From: Caldilineaceae bacterium
Lineage (GTDB): Bacteria > Chloroflexota > Anaerolineae > Caldilineales > Caldilineaceae
Direction of reading: 5' to 3'
Length of the DNA: 64,000 nucleotides
Assembly (NCBI GenBank): GCA_019637645.1
Contig: JAHBVH010000008.1
Span: 80,940-144,939 of the forward strand
The position numbers were made by a program, and so were the translations under genes. Of this stretch, positions 9,626-19,102 are shown in pieces. Under the pieces are notes generated by a model. It had not been told where the DNA came from. It saw only the letters and a list, made by a program, of their open reading frames with translations, and did not search any database. Each line of letters starts with the position of its first letter. Positions within the stretch are counted from its first letter, which is position 1.

Positions 9626-12600
9626 CTACTCGGGCTTTGTTTGCCCCTTCGCACCACCTTTGGCGCGCCCCGTTGTCCGTTGGGGCTGCCGCATAAAAGC
9701 CGTGACTTCGGCGCGGAATTGACGCAATTCTGCGACTTCGGCACGCAAAGCCGCCATTTCATCACTGGTGGGCGCTGCGCTGGGCGTGGCAACGGGGGTA
9801 ACCGGCGCTGGTGAGAGCGTTGCCACCTGTGAACGGAGTAATTGTAATTCGCTCTCTCGTTCTTTTACCGTATGGGCGAGTTGTTGCACTTGCTGCTGCA
9901 AGGCAACCGGCGTGGTCGTTGGCGCGGCGACGGCATAGTAGCGCACGAGGCCGTCCTCTTCAAAGAGGGTCACCTCGCTGCCCGCGGTTGGGGTGCGGAA
10001 GATGCTCGTCACATTGGTCACCTGGCGTGGATCATAGGGCAGACGGCGCACGGTAATCCCTTGGTCAGTCAATTCGTGGGTAACGCGATCAACCGGTTGA
10101 TCAACCAAGGAACCTGGCGTGGCCCGTGTCCCCACCGACGGCGTAGGGGCTGGCGTGGCTGTGGTCGTCCGTAGGCGATCCAGTGTTACATTGCTGGCAC
10201 TGCCCAAATTCGACAAGAAACGGCCCACTTGATCGCCCAGGTTCAACGTGCGCAGGAGGCCCGCACCTTGGAAGATCCCCACGGTGCTCAAGGTAGGCCG
10301 ATATTCGGCATTATATTGTTTCTCGCTCGGCTGCGTGACGACGCGGTTAAAGAGATTCGGCAAAGCTAAGCAGCAAAGCTGTTCGACCGCATAGTCGATC
10401 AAGGGCACAATCGGCACCAACGAAAGCCAGTAGCCCACCGTGGGAAACGACTTAACATATTTCCGTTCGGAAAAGTTACAGACTCGTTCCACTTGGCCGC
10501 CCCGAATGCTAACACAGGCTAAGGCGAGTTTTTCATCGCCAGTACATTCTGGGCACTCGACCAGGAGCAGCTGGCAGAGCGCATCTTTCAGATATTGGAG
10601 CAGGCCCGCCAGCAGGTCGGTAAAGGCATTGAGGATCGCCGCACGATAGGCCGCCAATGCCTTGAGTTCAAAGCGAAATTCAGGATGGAGGGCGTGGGCA
10701 CGCTCAATCGTTGTGATCGTGTTACTCCCCGCGTTGAGGACATAGGCGCTGCCCCGTTCTAGATCCGTCGCCACCGCGGCTGGTCCCACTTGCATGGGCA
10801 GCAGATAATTTTCGACAAAGGTGTTCGTGTTCAGATCGACCAATTGGACATTGTAGCCATCCGCCGCGGCCACTAGCAACATACTTGTGGGCCGGAAAGC
10901 TTCCAGCCGCAGCGCCGTATTCGCCAACGGGAGGTTGACCTCCATTGGCGCACCGTCGCGGAGCCGATAGGCCCGCAGGAATTTGGTGCTGCGCGTTGGC
11001 CCCACAACTGTATAGAGCGTTTCCTGGCGATTGGTAGGGCCAGAAAAAAGTGCAATATCGTCGCTACCTGCTGCCTCCAACAGGATCGGCCCTTGAAAGA
11101 GGAGCTGCCCTTGTGGCACGCGGATCGGCATAATGCGATCATATTCGGTGGGGGCCACGTTCTCCGCCGCTGCCGTCGCAAAGGCGCGGCCATCATCGGT
11201 AATCCGTAAATGACCACAGGCATTGAACGCGACCAGGGGCGTCATTTCGGTCTGCACGCTATCGGGCGCAAGGCGGTAGAGCCCGGTGCCCCGGAATTCC
11301 ACTCGCTCACGGCCACTCGCATCTTTGATGGTAATTTTCTTCATGCCAACCGCGTAGACATTGCGCGGATCCGCGGCGGTGGTCGCCAGCGTCACCAGCT
11401 TGACGCCACAGATCATCACAATGGGCTGCCAAGTAATCGTATCCCCGCGGATCTGTCCTACCCGGAAAAAGGTGTTTTCCTCGCCGCGCGTGGCAATGAT
11501 GACATAGATCAGCCGTCCATCCGCCGAGAATGCTACATCTTGCACCGCGCCTACGCCGCTGTCGCTTTGGCTCTTATCGATCTCCGCACCCGCTACCGGG
11601 TCGATTTGGGCAATCAGCCGCTTCTCTTCACCGGTTAATTGATAACGATGAATGGTCGTTGCTGGCTTGAGGGGATGCAGCCCTGCGCCAACCGTATACC
11701 CTTCGCCCGTGCGCGGATGGAGCCGCAACCGCGTGTGAAAGCCACGGCCAAAGACGGTGTCCATGCCCGCTTCGCGCAATTCGCGGGGATAGTCGGGAAA
11801 GGGGCGGGCATGGTCAAACATGGCACAATAGGTTTCGCTTTGTAACAGAGCGCGCAACCGCGTGTAGAAATCGAGCATGATCTGATGCTCACGTGGTGAA
11901 ACATAAATATATTGCCCTGTTACCGGATTCACCGGTTGCGCCATTAAATTGGTAAAGGCCGCCACCCGCTCTGCCGTCGGCCCAGCCCCGCGGCGCTCTT
12001 CCGCGGCGGGCACGGTAAATTCATCGCGAACAAAATCAACGAGTCGTTTGACCGCGCGCTCATAGAAATCCATGAGGAGGGTGCCTTTGAGCAGCACCTG
12101 CCACAGATCGCGCTTGGCCGCGGGCTGGTAGCGCTCCAGGCGGAAAGGTTGCGCCGGGTCGTTCTGGAGGATGAGACAAACATCGCCGTTGCCGGTGTTA
12201 TCCAGCAGTGCTTCCTGGGTTGTTTCGCGGTGTCGCTCTATCAGCGAGAGGAAATCCAGTCGTTGGCGGTCGCGCAGAATGATATCGTTCCCCGCGCAAT
12301 CCAGGGCGTAGCCGTCATGGACGGTAATATGGCCGCGTGCTCCTTGCGGCTCATGCGGGCCACAAGTGACTTGAAGGCCACAGACAATCCCCCAGCCATG
12401 AAGATGCTTATTGTGGTGGGGCAGATCGTTGCGCTGGCAAAGCTGATCAATGGCCGCTTGCACAGTCTTTGCATCAGGTAGATCGCAGCTATCGCTTTCA
12501 AAACAAATGTCTTCGGCACAGAGGTTCGTCAGCGTGGGGAAGAGGGGGCGACAATCAGCCAACACGGTCAGCGGTGCGGCTTGCTCCGGCCGCCACTCCA

Positions 12601-13846
12601 CTATGGCGAGCGGACAATAGCCATGGTGGAGCCCATGACGCGGCTGAAATTGGGGGCTATTCGGGGTGGCGTCTTGCGGCCAAAGAACATTCCCTAGCGC
12701 CGTCCGTGCGGGGATCAGCCAATAGTCACCGGTACGATAATCACCGGTAGCAAAGTGGATTTCCACGCCATCTTCGAGCGCTAGCCAACCACCATGCTCG
12801 CCCGGAATGGTCACCGCCAGGGCCCCAGCCGAATCCCAGCGTCGAATCTTCGGATTCCGCGGAAACGCGCTGTGCTCTACCGTGGTCGCGCCTTGCACCG
12901 TCGTCGGGTCAATGGTCAACATATCGCCATCCACTTGGGTCAAGCGTACCAACACCCCAGGCTGCCCGTACAACTCATAGGTGTCGTCGGTCAGTTCCAC
13001 CCAATCACCGGCGGCAAAGCCCAACACGCGATCGCGGCCTGCACTGCTCACTGTTAGGTTGTTGCCATCCTGCGCTTCCCAACGGGTGACGATCGCGCCA
13101 TTCTCGCGGCTCCAGAGAAAGGTCGCGCTATCGACTGCTCCGCCTTGGTGGATTTCCACGCGATAGAGCTGATTCTCTAAGCGCCGATAGCCCGCGTCTG
13201 GGGGAACAAGACAGGGCCCGGTGTCCGCTGCGGTCGGCTCGGCGCGTGCCGCTAAGGTGCCCGTGCTGGTGGTGTTGGGCGGCGTCCAATTGGGGCCAAA
13301 ATCCGCACAGGTGAGGGCATCTCCCAGTGCGCCGACCAGTTCGAGCTTCACCTGCCAGAGCGTTTTGAGGCGGGTCGTTGTGTCTGGCCCACCCAAAGCC
13401 ACCTCGCGCAGATCGGGATCATCCAGCGCGGTGAGGTGACGTGCCCAGATATCCAGATAGGCCAAGTAGCGCCCAGCCGCCGCACCGCTGCCGCTCGTTA
13501 TCCCAAAGGGATCATAGGCGGGGAGATCGGGCTGGGCCGTCAATGGCGTCGCCTGTTCATTCTCACAGAGAATGCCATCGACATAGTAACGCCCTGGGCT
13601 GATCATGAGTTCAGCGCCTGCCGCGGTAATGGCAAAGCCCGCCAGTGGTTGCCCATCCGCCGCCTGCCCTTTGGGACCACCGTGGCGGCCAATCACATCG
13701 GTGTGTGTGGTCTGGCTGGCGTAGGCGTCCAGATCGCGCTGCTCATTCCACTCGGCATCAAGTGGCCCCACCCGCCCTTGTTGCAGCCGGACACTCTGGT
13801 AATGTTTCGCGCGAACAAAGGTATCGCGCGTGAAATCGCCTTTCAT
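9626..13846 (-). CDS. DUF6519-type giant eCIS protein with propeller-like middle and coiled-coil tail
   Basis: This 1406-aa protein closes the eCIS cluster. The N-terminus (DFTRDTFVRAKHYQSVRLQQGR, then DAEWNEQRD) matches the DUF6519 family known from contractile injection loci. Around residues 465-530 lies a HLHGWGIVCGLQV...VHDGYALDCAGNDI module, seen in baseplate-associated proteins. Residues ~730-1080 look like repeated beta-propeller blades (GRLIYVI, RNVYAVG, GSAYVLN). The C-terminal ~120 residues have coiled-coil heptads (VQQLAHTVKERESELQLL; AALRAEVAELRQF) and end in a basic Gly/Lys tail. AAGGAGG precedes the ATG. It may be a baseplate periphery or target-binding protein, since no conventional tail fibre is seen. 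That role is inferred. Confidence 0.8.
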   Translation of the reverse strand: MKGDFTRDTFVRAKHYQSVRLQQGRVGPLDAEWNEQRDLDAYASQTTHTDVIGRHGGPKGQAADGQPLAGFAITAAGAELMISPGRYYVDGILCENEQATPLTAQPDLPAYDPFGITSGSGAAAGRYLAYLDIWARHLTALDDPDLREVALGGPDTTTRLKTLWQVKLELVGALGDALTCADFGPNWTPPNTTSTGTLAARAEPTAADTGPCLVPPDAGYRRLENQLYRVEIHQGGAVDSATFLWSRENGAIVTRWEAQDGNNLTVSSAGRDRVLGFAAGDWVELTDDTYELYGQPGVLVRLTQVDGDMLTIDPTTVQGATTVEHSAFPRNPKIRRWDSAGALAVTIPGEHGGWLALEDGVEIHFATGDYRTGDYWLIPARTALGNVLWPQDATPNSPQFQPRHGLHHGYCPLAIVEWRPEQAAPLTVLADCRPLFPTLTNLCAEDICFESDSCDLPDAKTVQAAIDQLCQRNDLPHHNKHLHGWGIVCGLQVTCGPHEPQGARGHITVHDGYALDCAGNDIILRDRQRLDFLSLIERHRETTQEALLDNTGNGDVCLILQNDPAQPFRLERYQPAAKRDLWQVLLKGTLLMDFYERAVKRLVDFVRDEFTVPAAEERRGAGPTAERVAAFTNLMAQPVNPVTGQYIYVSPREHQIMLDFYTRLRALLQSETYCAMFDHARPFPDYPRELREAGMDTVFGRGFHTRLRLHPRTGEGYTVGAGLHPLKPATTIHRYQLTGEEKRLIAQIDPVAGAEIDKSQSDSGVGAVQDVAFSADGRLIYVIIATRGEENTFFRVGQIRGDTITWQPIVMICGVKLVTLATTAADPRNVYAVGMKKITIKDASGRERVEFRGTGLYRLAPDSVQTEMTPLVAFNACGHLRITDDGRAFATAAAENVAPTEYDRIMPIRVPQGQLLFQGPILLEAAGSDDIALFSGPTNRQETLYTVVGPTRSTKFLRAYRLRDGAPMEVNLPLANTALRLEAFRPTSMLLVAAADGYNVQLVDLNTNTFVENYLLPMQVGPAAVATDLERGSAYVLNAGSNTITTIERAHALHPEFRFELKALAAYRAAILNAFTDLLAGLLQYLKDALCQLLLVECPECTGDEKLALACVSIRGGQVERVCNFSERKYVKSFPTVGYWLSLVPIVPLIDYAVEQLCCLALPNLFNRVVTQPSEKQYNAEYRPTLSTVGIFQGAGLLRTLNLGDQVGRFLSNLGSASNVTLDRLRTTTATPAPTPSVGTRATPGSLVDQPVDRVTHELTDQGITVRRLPYDPRQVTNVTSIFRTPTAGSEVTLFEEDGLVRYYAVAAPTTTPVALQQQVQQLAHTVKERESELQLLRSQVATLSPAPVTPVATPSAAPTSDEMAALRAEVAELRQFRAEVTAFMRQPQRTTGRAKGGAKGQTKPE

Positions 13847-13882
13847 GACAGCCTCCTTGCATCAAACCGAAAAACCAACGCC

Positions 13883-13932
13883 AGACCTGACAGGTTTACT
13901 AGACCTGACAGGTTTGAAAACCTGTCAGGTCT
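13883..13932. repeat. One-and-a-half copies of the CCTGACAGG palindrome
   Basis: A single left arm, AGACCTGACAGGTTT (13883-13897), is followed by a full palindrome with 15-bp arms (13901-13915 and 13918-13932). It lies inside the eCIS operon, between the tail protein I-like gene and the DUF6519 gene, so it would form a hairpin in the transcript. Confidence 0.8.
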
Positions 13933-13954
13933 CCATGCCTAGGGACAACGCTGA

Positions 13955-16072
13955 TTAAGTTACGTAAAGAATGCCTGCCGCTAACCCAAAGGGCAGATAT
14001 TCGTCGAGCGCGGCGCGCAGATTGGCTGCACGCTGGGGTTGTTGGAGATGGTGGAAGACCCCCATTTCCGCGCCATCTTCGGCTCCGGTTCGCAGCGCCA
14101 CCGCGCATTGGTCACTCAGTTGCAGATAGGCGGGGTGACCATAGCGTCGCGCTGTAAAGATGGGCGTCAGTGCTGCGCTCAATTGGGCCTGCGCCGTTGG
14201 GGCAGCCATCCCAGCCAAGGCCAAATCGGGTTGGCAACGATAGCGCTGGGGCGTGCGTGATGTCATGGGCAGATAGCTAAAGCGGACACAGCCAATCTGG
14301 CGCCGTTCCGCCACCATACGCCCAGTGACAATGCTCTCGGTGATCAGATCAAACTGGCGGGCCAGCAACTGCCCAATGACCGTCACTTGGGCGAGCGTCA
14401 CCGGTGGGCCACTCTGTATGCCATCTTCAGCGGCCACCGCCGGGCGCTCATCCGCCATGGCGTCGATCACGCTTGCCCGTGCCACCAGCCCATCGCTATT
14501 GGCTGGCAGAGCGAGCGGACCGGTGATGGTCCGTTCTAGTTCCAGTTGGAAGTCAAGCGCAGGCCCATTGACGAGCACACTGGGCTGGTCGGGCTGAGCG
14601 GCTGCGCCGGACCCTGTCCGCTGCCGACCAGGTGTCAGGGTACAGTGCCAGAGCCGCAGCCGTTCCAGGCTCTCCGGCTGGACGTGCAGCGCACCTTCGA
14701 GCCACAGCCCGTTAAGCATCAAGGCTGTGTCGTTGCCATCCCCCCCCATGATGAGCCATTCATCGGCCACGGGCATGCCACCTGTAATACGTACCAGCGG
14801 ACAATGGCCGTTGGCGGCTTGAATAACCAGCGAACGCCCCGTTGCCATGGTCAATGAAAGAGTTTCGGCATAGGTGTCGCTGTCCAGCAGTGTGATCACG
14901 CCCTCCAGCTGGGCGGACGCTGCCCAGCCAGCCAGGGCCGCCGCTAGCGTGGTATGGTCAGCGGCTTGTTGTTTACTCACCGTCGCCTGGAATTGCGCAG
15001 CCGTTGCGACGGGTGCCAGGGTGGCCTGCCGATCATAGGGACCACCACCGACATCGCTGCTAAAGCCGTAACGGTAGCTCACCTGAACGGTCGTCGGCGT
15101 GGCCGCGGCGGGCAAGGTAAGCCGACCGCGCGTGGGGTCCACGGCTACCGCACTGCTCGCTGTTGGCTGTTGCCAATCGCGCAGGTCACTGATCACCAAG
15201 TCAGTCGGCGCGACGGGGTTGCCATCCACAAAGATCTGAAAGACCGGCTGCGACCCGAAATAATGGCTCTGGGGCGGCTGTCCCTCTGCGATGGCTTGGC
15301 GCATGGCCGCGAGGTCGTCATAGAGCGCACGCCGCCGTAACTGCCCCGGTGTGTTGATCTCCTCGGCCAAGTGCGCGATCGCTGGCTCGGTTTGTGGCCG
15401 GTTAAAGAGCGGCTGATCCATGCCGAGGGGGTGAAAGGTATAGCGACCATCAGCCGGATCGGCGACCGCACGCGCCGCACCCTGGGTTACGGCATAGGGC
15501 TGGAGCCGCCAGACAAAGAGCCCAAGCTGGGGCAGGTTATACCGACCCCGTTGGCTGGCAATATGGCGTACCTCCACCGTGTGCGCCACCCTTTCAAAGG
15601 GGGTGCCAACCAGCTCGAGCGCGTTGGTCTGGCGCAGATTGGGGGTACGCTGATTGTCCAAGCGTACATGATTCAAATGGGGGCTTGTCCCCAACCGCTG
15701 AAAGAATTCCACCACCCGCGCGGGCCAGCCCGTGGTATCACGCGCCAACTGTTCCAGGACGGCGGGCGTCCCTTTGCGCCGCCGGTAGCGCAAAGTGTTG
15801 GCGACATAGGCGCGCTGCGGGGAGACGCTTTTCGCGTGGATGGCGTGGGGCAAGCGCACGCCCAACAGATCGGCGATATAGGGAATGACCCAGGCGTCAC
15901 AGGTTTCAATAAACCAATTTTCATACAAGCCCTCAATATCCGCCTCAAGTCGCTCAAACTCGGTCTCCATGACGGAAAGCAGCGCCCGCAGCGGCTCGCC
16001 TTGCGCCTGATCGCGCACGCGGTGAATGGCGGGCAACAGCTGATAGAGCCGCTCATTATGGGACCAACTCAT
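13955..16072 (-). CDS. Tail protein I-like eCIS baseplate protein
   Basis: The protein is 705 aa. Its N-terminus (LYQLLPAIHRVRD, then LLSVMETEFERLEADIEGLYENWFIETCDAWVIPYIADLLGV) matches the phage tail protein P2 I-like family, which joins the baseplate to fibres or forms the wedge rim. The following RRKGTPAVLEQLARDTTGWPARVVEFF segment is also typical of the eCIS version. The C-terminal half is beta-rich and reads like a right-handed beta-helix (DSDTYAETLSLTMATG; LMLNGLWLEGALHV). A strong AGGAGG lies 6 nt before the ATG. It is preceded by a 15-bp tandem array and hairpins (16121-16289), which may alter its expression relative to upstream genes. Confidence 0.85.
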   Translation of the reverse strand: MSWSHNERLYQLLPAIHRVRDQAQGEPLRALLSVMETEFERLEADIEGLYENWFIETCDAWVIPYIADLLGVRLPHAIHAKSVSPQRAYVANTLRYRRRKGTPAVLEQLARDTTGWPARVVEFFQRLGTSPHLNHVRLDNQRTPNLRQTNALELVGTPFERVAHTVEVRHIASQRGRYNLPQLGLFVWRLQPYAVTQGAARAVADPADGRYTFHPLGMDQPLFNRPQTEPAIAHLAEEINTPGQLRRRALYDDLAAMRQAIAEGQPPQSHYFGSQPVFQIFVDGNPVAPTDLVISDLRDWQQPTASSAVAVDPTRGRLTLPAAATPTTVQVSYRYGFSSDVGGGPYDRQATLAPVATAAQFQATVSKQQAADHTTLAAALAGWAASAQLEGVITLLDSDTYAETLSLTMATGRSLVIQAANGHCPLVRITGGMPVADEWLIMGGDGNDTALMLNGLWLEGALHVQPESLERLRLWHCTLTPGRQRTGSGAAAQPDQPSVLVNGPALDFQLELERTITGPLALPANSDGLVARASVIDAMADERPAVAAEDGIQSGPPVTLAQVTVIGQLLARQFDLITESIVTGRMVAERRQIGCVRFSYLPMTSRTPQRYRCQPDLALAGMAAPTAQAQLSAALTPIFTARRYGHPAYLQLSDQCAVALRTGAEDGAEMGVFHHLQQPQRAANLRAALDEYLPFGLAAGILYVT

Positions 16073-16120
16073 AAGCTACCTCCTGCATTTTATCTCCTAC
16101 AAACGGGCCTAGCCGATGGG

Positions 16121-16180
16121 CCCCCAGCTGATGTGCCCCCAGCTGATGTGCCCCCAGCTGATGTGCCCCCAGCTGATGTG
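16121..16180. repeat. Four tandem copies of a 15-bp unit
   Basis: The unit CCCCCAGCTGATGTG occurs at 16121, 16136, 16151 and 16166 without change. It lies in the 210-bp gap between two eCIS genes. The 15-bp period keeps every frame open here, giving spurious repeat peptides. Confidence 0.95.
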
Positions 16181-16246
16181 CCGGGGACGGGCCAACTGAT
16201 ACCAGAATTTGGCGACACCCTGTGGCCCGTCCCCGGCACATCAGCT
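16171..16246. repeat. Long inverted repeat with 23-bp arms
   Basis: The last tandem unit plus the adjoining GC-rich block (16171-16193, core CCGGGGACGGGCC) is exactly inverted at 16224-16246. The 30-nt loop gives a very stable hairpin on either strand. It could terminate, pause or stabilise the eCIS transcript, or be an insertion footprint. Confidence 0.9.
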
Positions 16247-16258
16247 AGGAACTGACAG

Positions 16259-16289
16259 GAGCTGACAGGTTTTCAAAACCTGTCAGCTC
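16259..16289. repeat. Palindrome of the CTGACAGG family
   Basis: Perfect 15-bp arms, GAGCTGACAGGTTTT (16259-16273) and its inverse (16275-16289), flank one central base. The palindrome stops just inside the 3' end region of the baseplate J-like gene that ends at 16283, so that gene's last codons lie within the repeat. Confidence 0.85.
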
Positions 16290-19102
16290 TTCGGTGATGG
16301 GCTCACGGCCATGGGTTCCAATATAATCCCTGCCGCGTTAATCAATAGCAGCTCTGCCGGGAGAAAGCGCGCCGGATTGGCTGGGGTCGGTGTTGGGTTG
16401 GGCCGCGCCAATTGGGCTGGTAACACGGCCCGTAACCGCGGCTCAAGCGGCTCTCCTCGCTCATCCACGCGATAGAGCATTTCCAGATCGACCGCCACGA
16501 CGCCCGCCACCGTGTGGAGCGCGGTGATGATTTCGGCGCTAGTGACGGGCTGCCCAAAGGCGCGTGCCGCAAAGGAGAAACGCTCAATCAACCGTGCCTC
16601 CATGGCGGCTTTGACCGCTCCCCACTGATAGGCTGGGTCGATCTGCACCTTGGCCGCCATTTCAAAATAGCGGGGCTGATAGCTGCCCAGCAGCACCGTC
16701 CGCCGTGGATCGCGCGCCTGGGCAATCGCCGCGCGCAGATGTTGAAAGAGGGTACTGCTCTGATCTATTGGATGGCCACTGGCGTCGGCTATGGTCAGGT
16801 GGATCAACTCGGCTTCCCCCTGCCAGAGGGCTACCGCGCGCGCTTTGCCAATGCCGGGAAAGGCGCGCGCAAAGTCTTCAAAATCTTGTAACGAGACGAT
16901 GCGCGCCAGGGTCAGCACCGTCAACGGGGCATTGGTCCGTGCCTCTGCTAACGCTTCGGGTTCGGCCGCGCCTGTCGCGGCCAGGGGATTGGTCACACTG
17001 CGGATGCCAAAGGGCCGTTTTTTTAGCAGTGTCAAGGTGTCTGCGCCTACTTCACCGGCACGCCCGATCCCATTGCGATAGGTAGCTGTAATATTTTCGT
17101 TGCCGGTTGGTGGTCGCGCCCCGCTTTGGCCGTCGCCAAAGCGGATCGCAACCGTGCCATCCGCGTCCTGTTGCACCACATAGCCGCGCACCTGACCGTC
17201 CAGCCCATAGAACGAGGGCACTTCGGTCCAAGCCACACCCTGAACACGCACGGTCAGGCTACTAGCCACCCCCGTCGTGGTCGCCGCCGAGACATAGGTC
17301 AATGGTGGCTTTTTGAGCTTGAAGCGCTGATGGGTTTTCGTCCCATCCCCACTACCGAGCACTTCCAGCGCGACGGTTTCACCATGGGTGGCCTGGACCA
17401 CATTGGCATTGATCGAAACCGTCTGGCGCAGGTAGCTATGCTGGAGCCCTGTGGTGAAGGTCAAGGTAGTGGCAAAGTCATCATGCTCGATCGCGGCCAG
17501 CACCTTGATCTCGCTGCGCGGCACACCGGTTGCGTCCGCCTGTTCGCCGGCGAGTGCCACGGGTTGCCCCACCTGGAGGCCAACCGCGAGCCCGGCTAGG
17601 CGTAAGTGGATATCCCCTTGCGCCAAAGGGGCCGTCACAGGGATGGCTGCGGGAACGAGGCGTTCGCTTTTGACATAGGCCGTGGTCTTGCGCACCTTGA
17701 AAGCAAAGGGCTTATCAGTGCGATTATCGGCTAAGGCTTCTCCGGTTGCTTTGGTCAATGTCAGTCCCATCAGCTTGGCGCTAATACCAAAACCGGCGCG
17801 GGAACTTTCTTGGGCATTATGCACACGGTAAATCGCCTGTGCATCGGTCTGCTCCAGCAGCAGCCAACTCTCTGCCTGAATTCCCGCAATAGGCCGCTCT
17901 AGGTAGAGATCGGCGTCGGCATAGTAGACCGGTCCTAGGATCGAATCTTCCCAGATTTGCCAGTCGGGATCATCCCAATGATTAAATACGGCACGTGCTT
18001 CGGCTGGCAGGGTCAGATAGTGGGGCGCATTATGCCCGAAGATGCCGACTCGCTCACGCAGAATATGGATTTCCACTGTGCTTACGGATGGCACAGCTGG
18101 TTTGGCTGCAACATAGGAGAGGAGATCCAGCACAGACCAGCCACTGGTTTGCAAGACAGCCTGTAACTGCCGCTCGGGCAAAGGCGTGCTCAACAAGGCG
18201 TTGAGATTGGTCGCCGTAAACGCCGTCAGCGTCCCGCTCTTGGGCGCGCTGGCAACCCTGCTGGAATTTCCGATGGCGGCGGCGGGCGCGGCAGCTTTGC
18301 TCGGTGTCTCTTGGAAGGGCGTAGGGTTGCTTTCTTCTTCAAATGTAACCACGGTGTGCTGCAAGGTCGGGTTCGGTTGGATAGTGCGTAGCCGTTTCCG
18401 GCGCACCTCAATCACTTGATCTTGGCTATCCTTGCCCACCAATAACAGGCGATCCCCCACCGCCAAGTTGAGATTGCTCCCCTGTAAATAGAGTGATTGG
18501 GTGTCCAGATGCAGGGTTGGCGGCTTGTGCTGTTGGGGGCGCAGGCGATTCCACCAGACCTTCGCACCGAAGTCGCTCGTCGTCTCAAACGTCTGCGGTA
18601 ATTCGCCTTCTTTGGTCGGAATACTCTGTACTTGGGTCCCGGCGGCAATTGTCGTTTCGGCGGGGGTGGCATTACTTTCGTCCATGGTAAAGGCGAGATA
18701 GGTGCTGGCAGCGACACCCGGCGCAAGTTCATAGCCAATGGCGCGCGCCAAGGCCAAGAGCGAGCGTCGTTCGGTTGCCGTGCGAAGATAGCCCTCATGG
18801 GCAATGCGCTCCTGGTAGAAGGTCAACACGTCGCCCACGGTGGCCCAAGCATCGAGTAAGGCTAGGGTCGGATCATCTGGTGTGGCCGCGGTCAGCTTCG
18901 CGAGCGGCTGCGCTCCGGCGTGGGGGCCGTCGGGGATCGTCTGGCGCGCCAGTTGTGCCACCATCCGTTGCAAGAAAGTGCTGTGTAGACCAATGCGATA
19001 GTGCAGTGTCGGCTGCCCCGGTGGGTTATCGACACCCGGCGCGGCAGGCTCCTCTTCACAGCAGCCACATAACGTCAAGGGTCTATTGGTTTCCATCGTC
19101 AT
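16283..19102 (-). CDS. Putative baseplate assembly protein (baseplate J-type), second copy
   Basis: This 939-aa protein matches the large 'putative baseplate assembly protein' family of eCIS loci (TIGR02243 type, Afp11/Afp12-like). It has a Cys-containing N-terminus (LCGCCEEEP), TFYQERIAHEGYLRTATERRS at about 95-115, GYELAPGVAAS, and a C-terminal baseplate J core (AFPGIGKARAVALWQGEAELIHLTIAD). Proteins of this type form the wedge of the baseplate around the hub. Translation begins at an ATG with AAGGC upstream; a second Met two codons later is an alternative. The last codons run into a dispersed palindrome (16259-16289), suggesting that the repeat has replaced or extended the original C-terminus. 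Confidence 0.9.
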   Translation of the reverse strand: MTMETNRPLTLCGCCEEEPAAPGVDNPPGQPTLHYRIGLHSTFLQRMVAQLARQTIPDGPHAGAQPLAKLTAATPDDPTLALLDAWATVGDVLTFYQERIAHEGYLRTATERRSLLALARAIGYELAPGVAASTYLAFTMDESNATPAETTIAAGTQVQSIPTKEGELPQTFETTSDFGAKVWWNRLRPQQHKPPTLHLDTQSLYLQGSNLNLAVGDRLLLVGKDSQDQVIEVRRKRLRTIQPNPTLQHTVVTFEEESNPTPFQETPSKAAAPAAAIGNSSRVASAPKSGTLTAFTATNLNALLSTPLPERQLQAVLQTSGWSVLDLLSYVAAKPAVPSVSTVEIHILRERVGIFGHNAPHYLTLPAEARAVFNHWDDPDWQIWEDSILGPVYYADADLYLERPIAGIQAESWLLLEQTDAQAIYRVHNAQESSRAGFGISAKLMGLTLTKATGEALADNRTDKPFAFKVRKTTAYVKSERLVPAAIPVTAPLAQGDIHLRLAGLAVGLQVGQPVALAGEQADATGVPRSEIKVLAAIEHDDFATTLTFTTGLQHSYLRQTVSINANVVQATHGETVALEVLGSGDGTKTHQRFKLKKPPLTYVSAATTTGVASSLTVRVQGVAWTEVPSFYGLDGQVRGYVVQQDADGTVAIRFGDGQSGARPPTGNENITATYRNGIGRAGEVGADTLTLLKKRPFGIRSVTNPLAATGAAEPEALAEARTNAPLTVLTLARIVSLQDFEDFARAFPGIGKARAVALWQGEAELIHLTIADASGHPIDQSSTLFQHLRAAIAQARDPRRTVLLGSYQPRYFEMAAKVQIDPAYQWGAVKAAMEARLIERFSFAARAFGQPVTSAEIITALHTVAGVVAVDLEMLYRVDERGEPLEPRLRAVLPAQLARPNPTPTPANPARFLPAELLLINAAGIILEPMAVSPSPKS

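Noticed and set aside
16056..16255. Repeat peptides of the HQLGA or PPADV type in the gap between two eCIS genes
   Set aside because: The 15-bp tandem array keeps all frames open; there is no ribosome binding site or conserved start, and a long hairpin follows.
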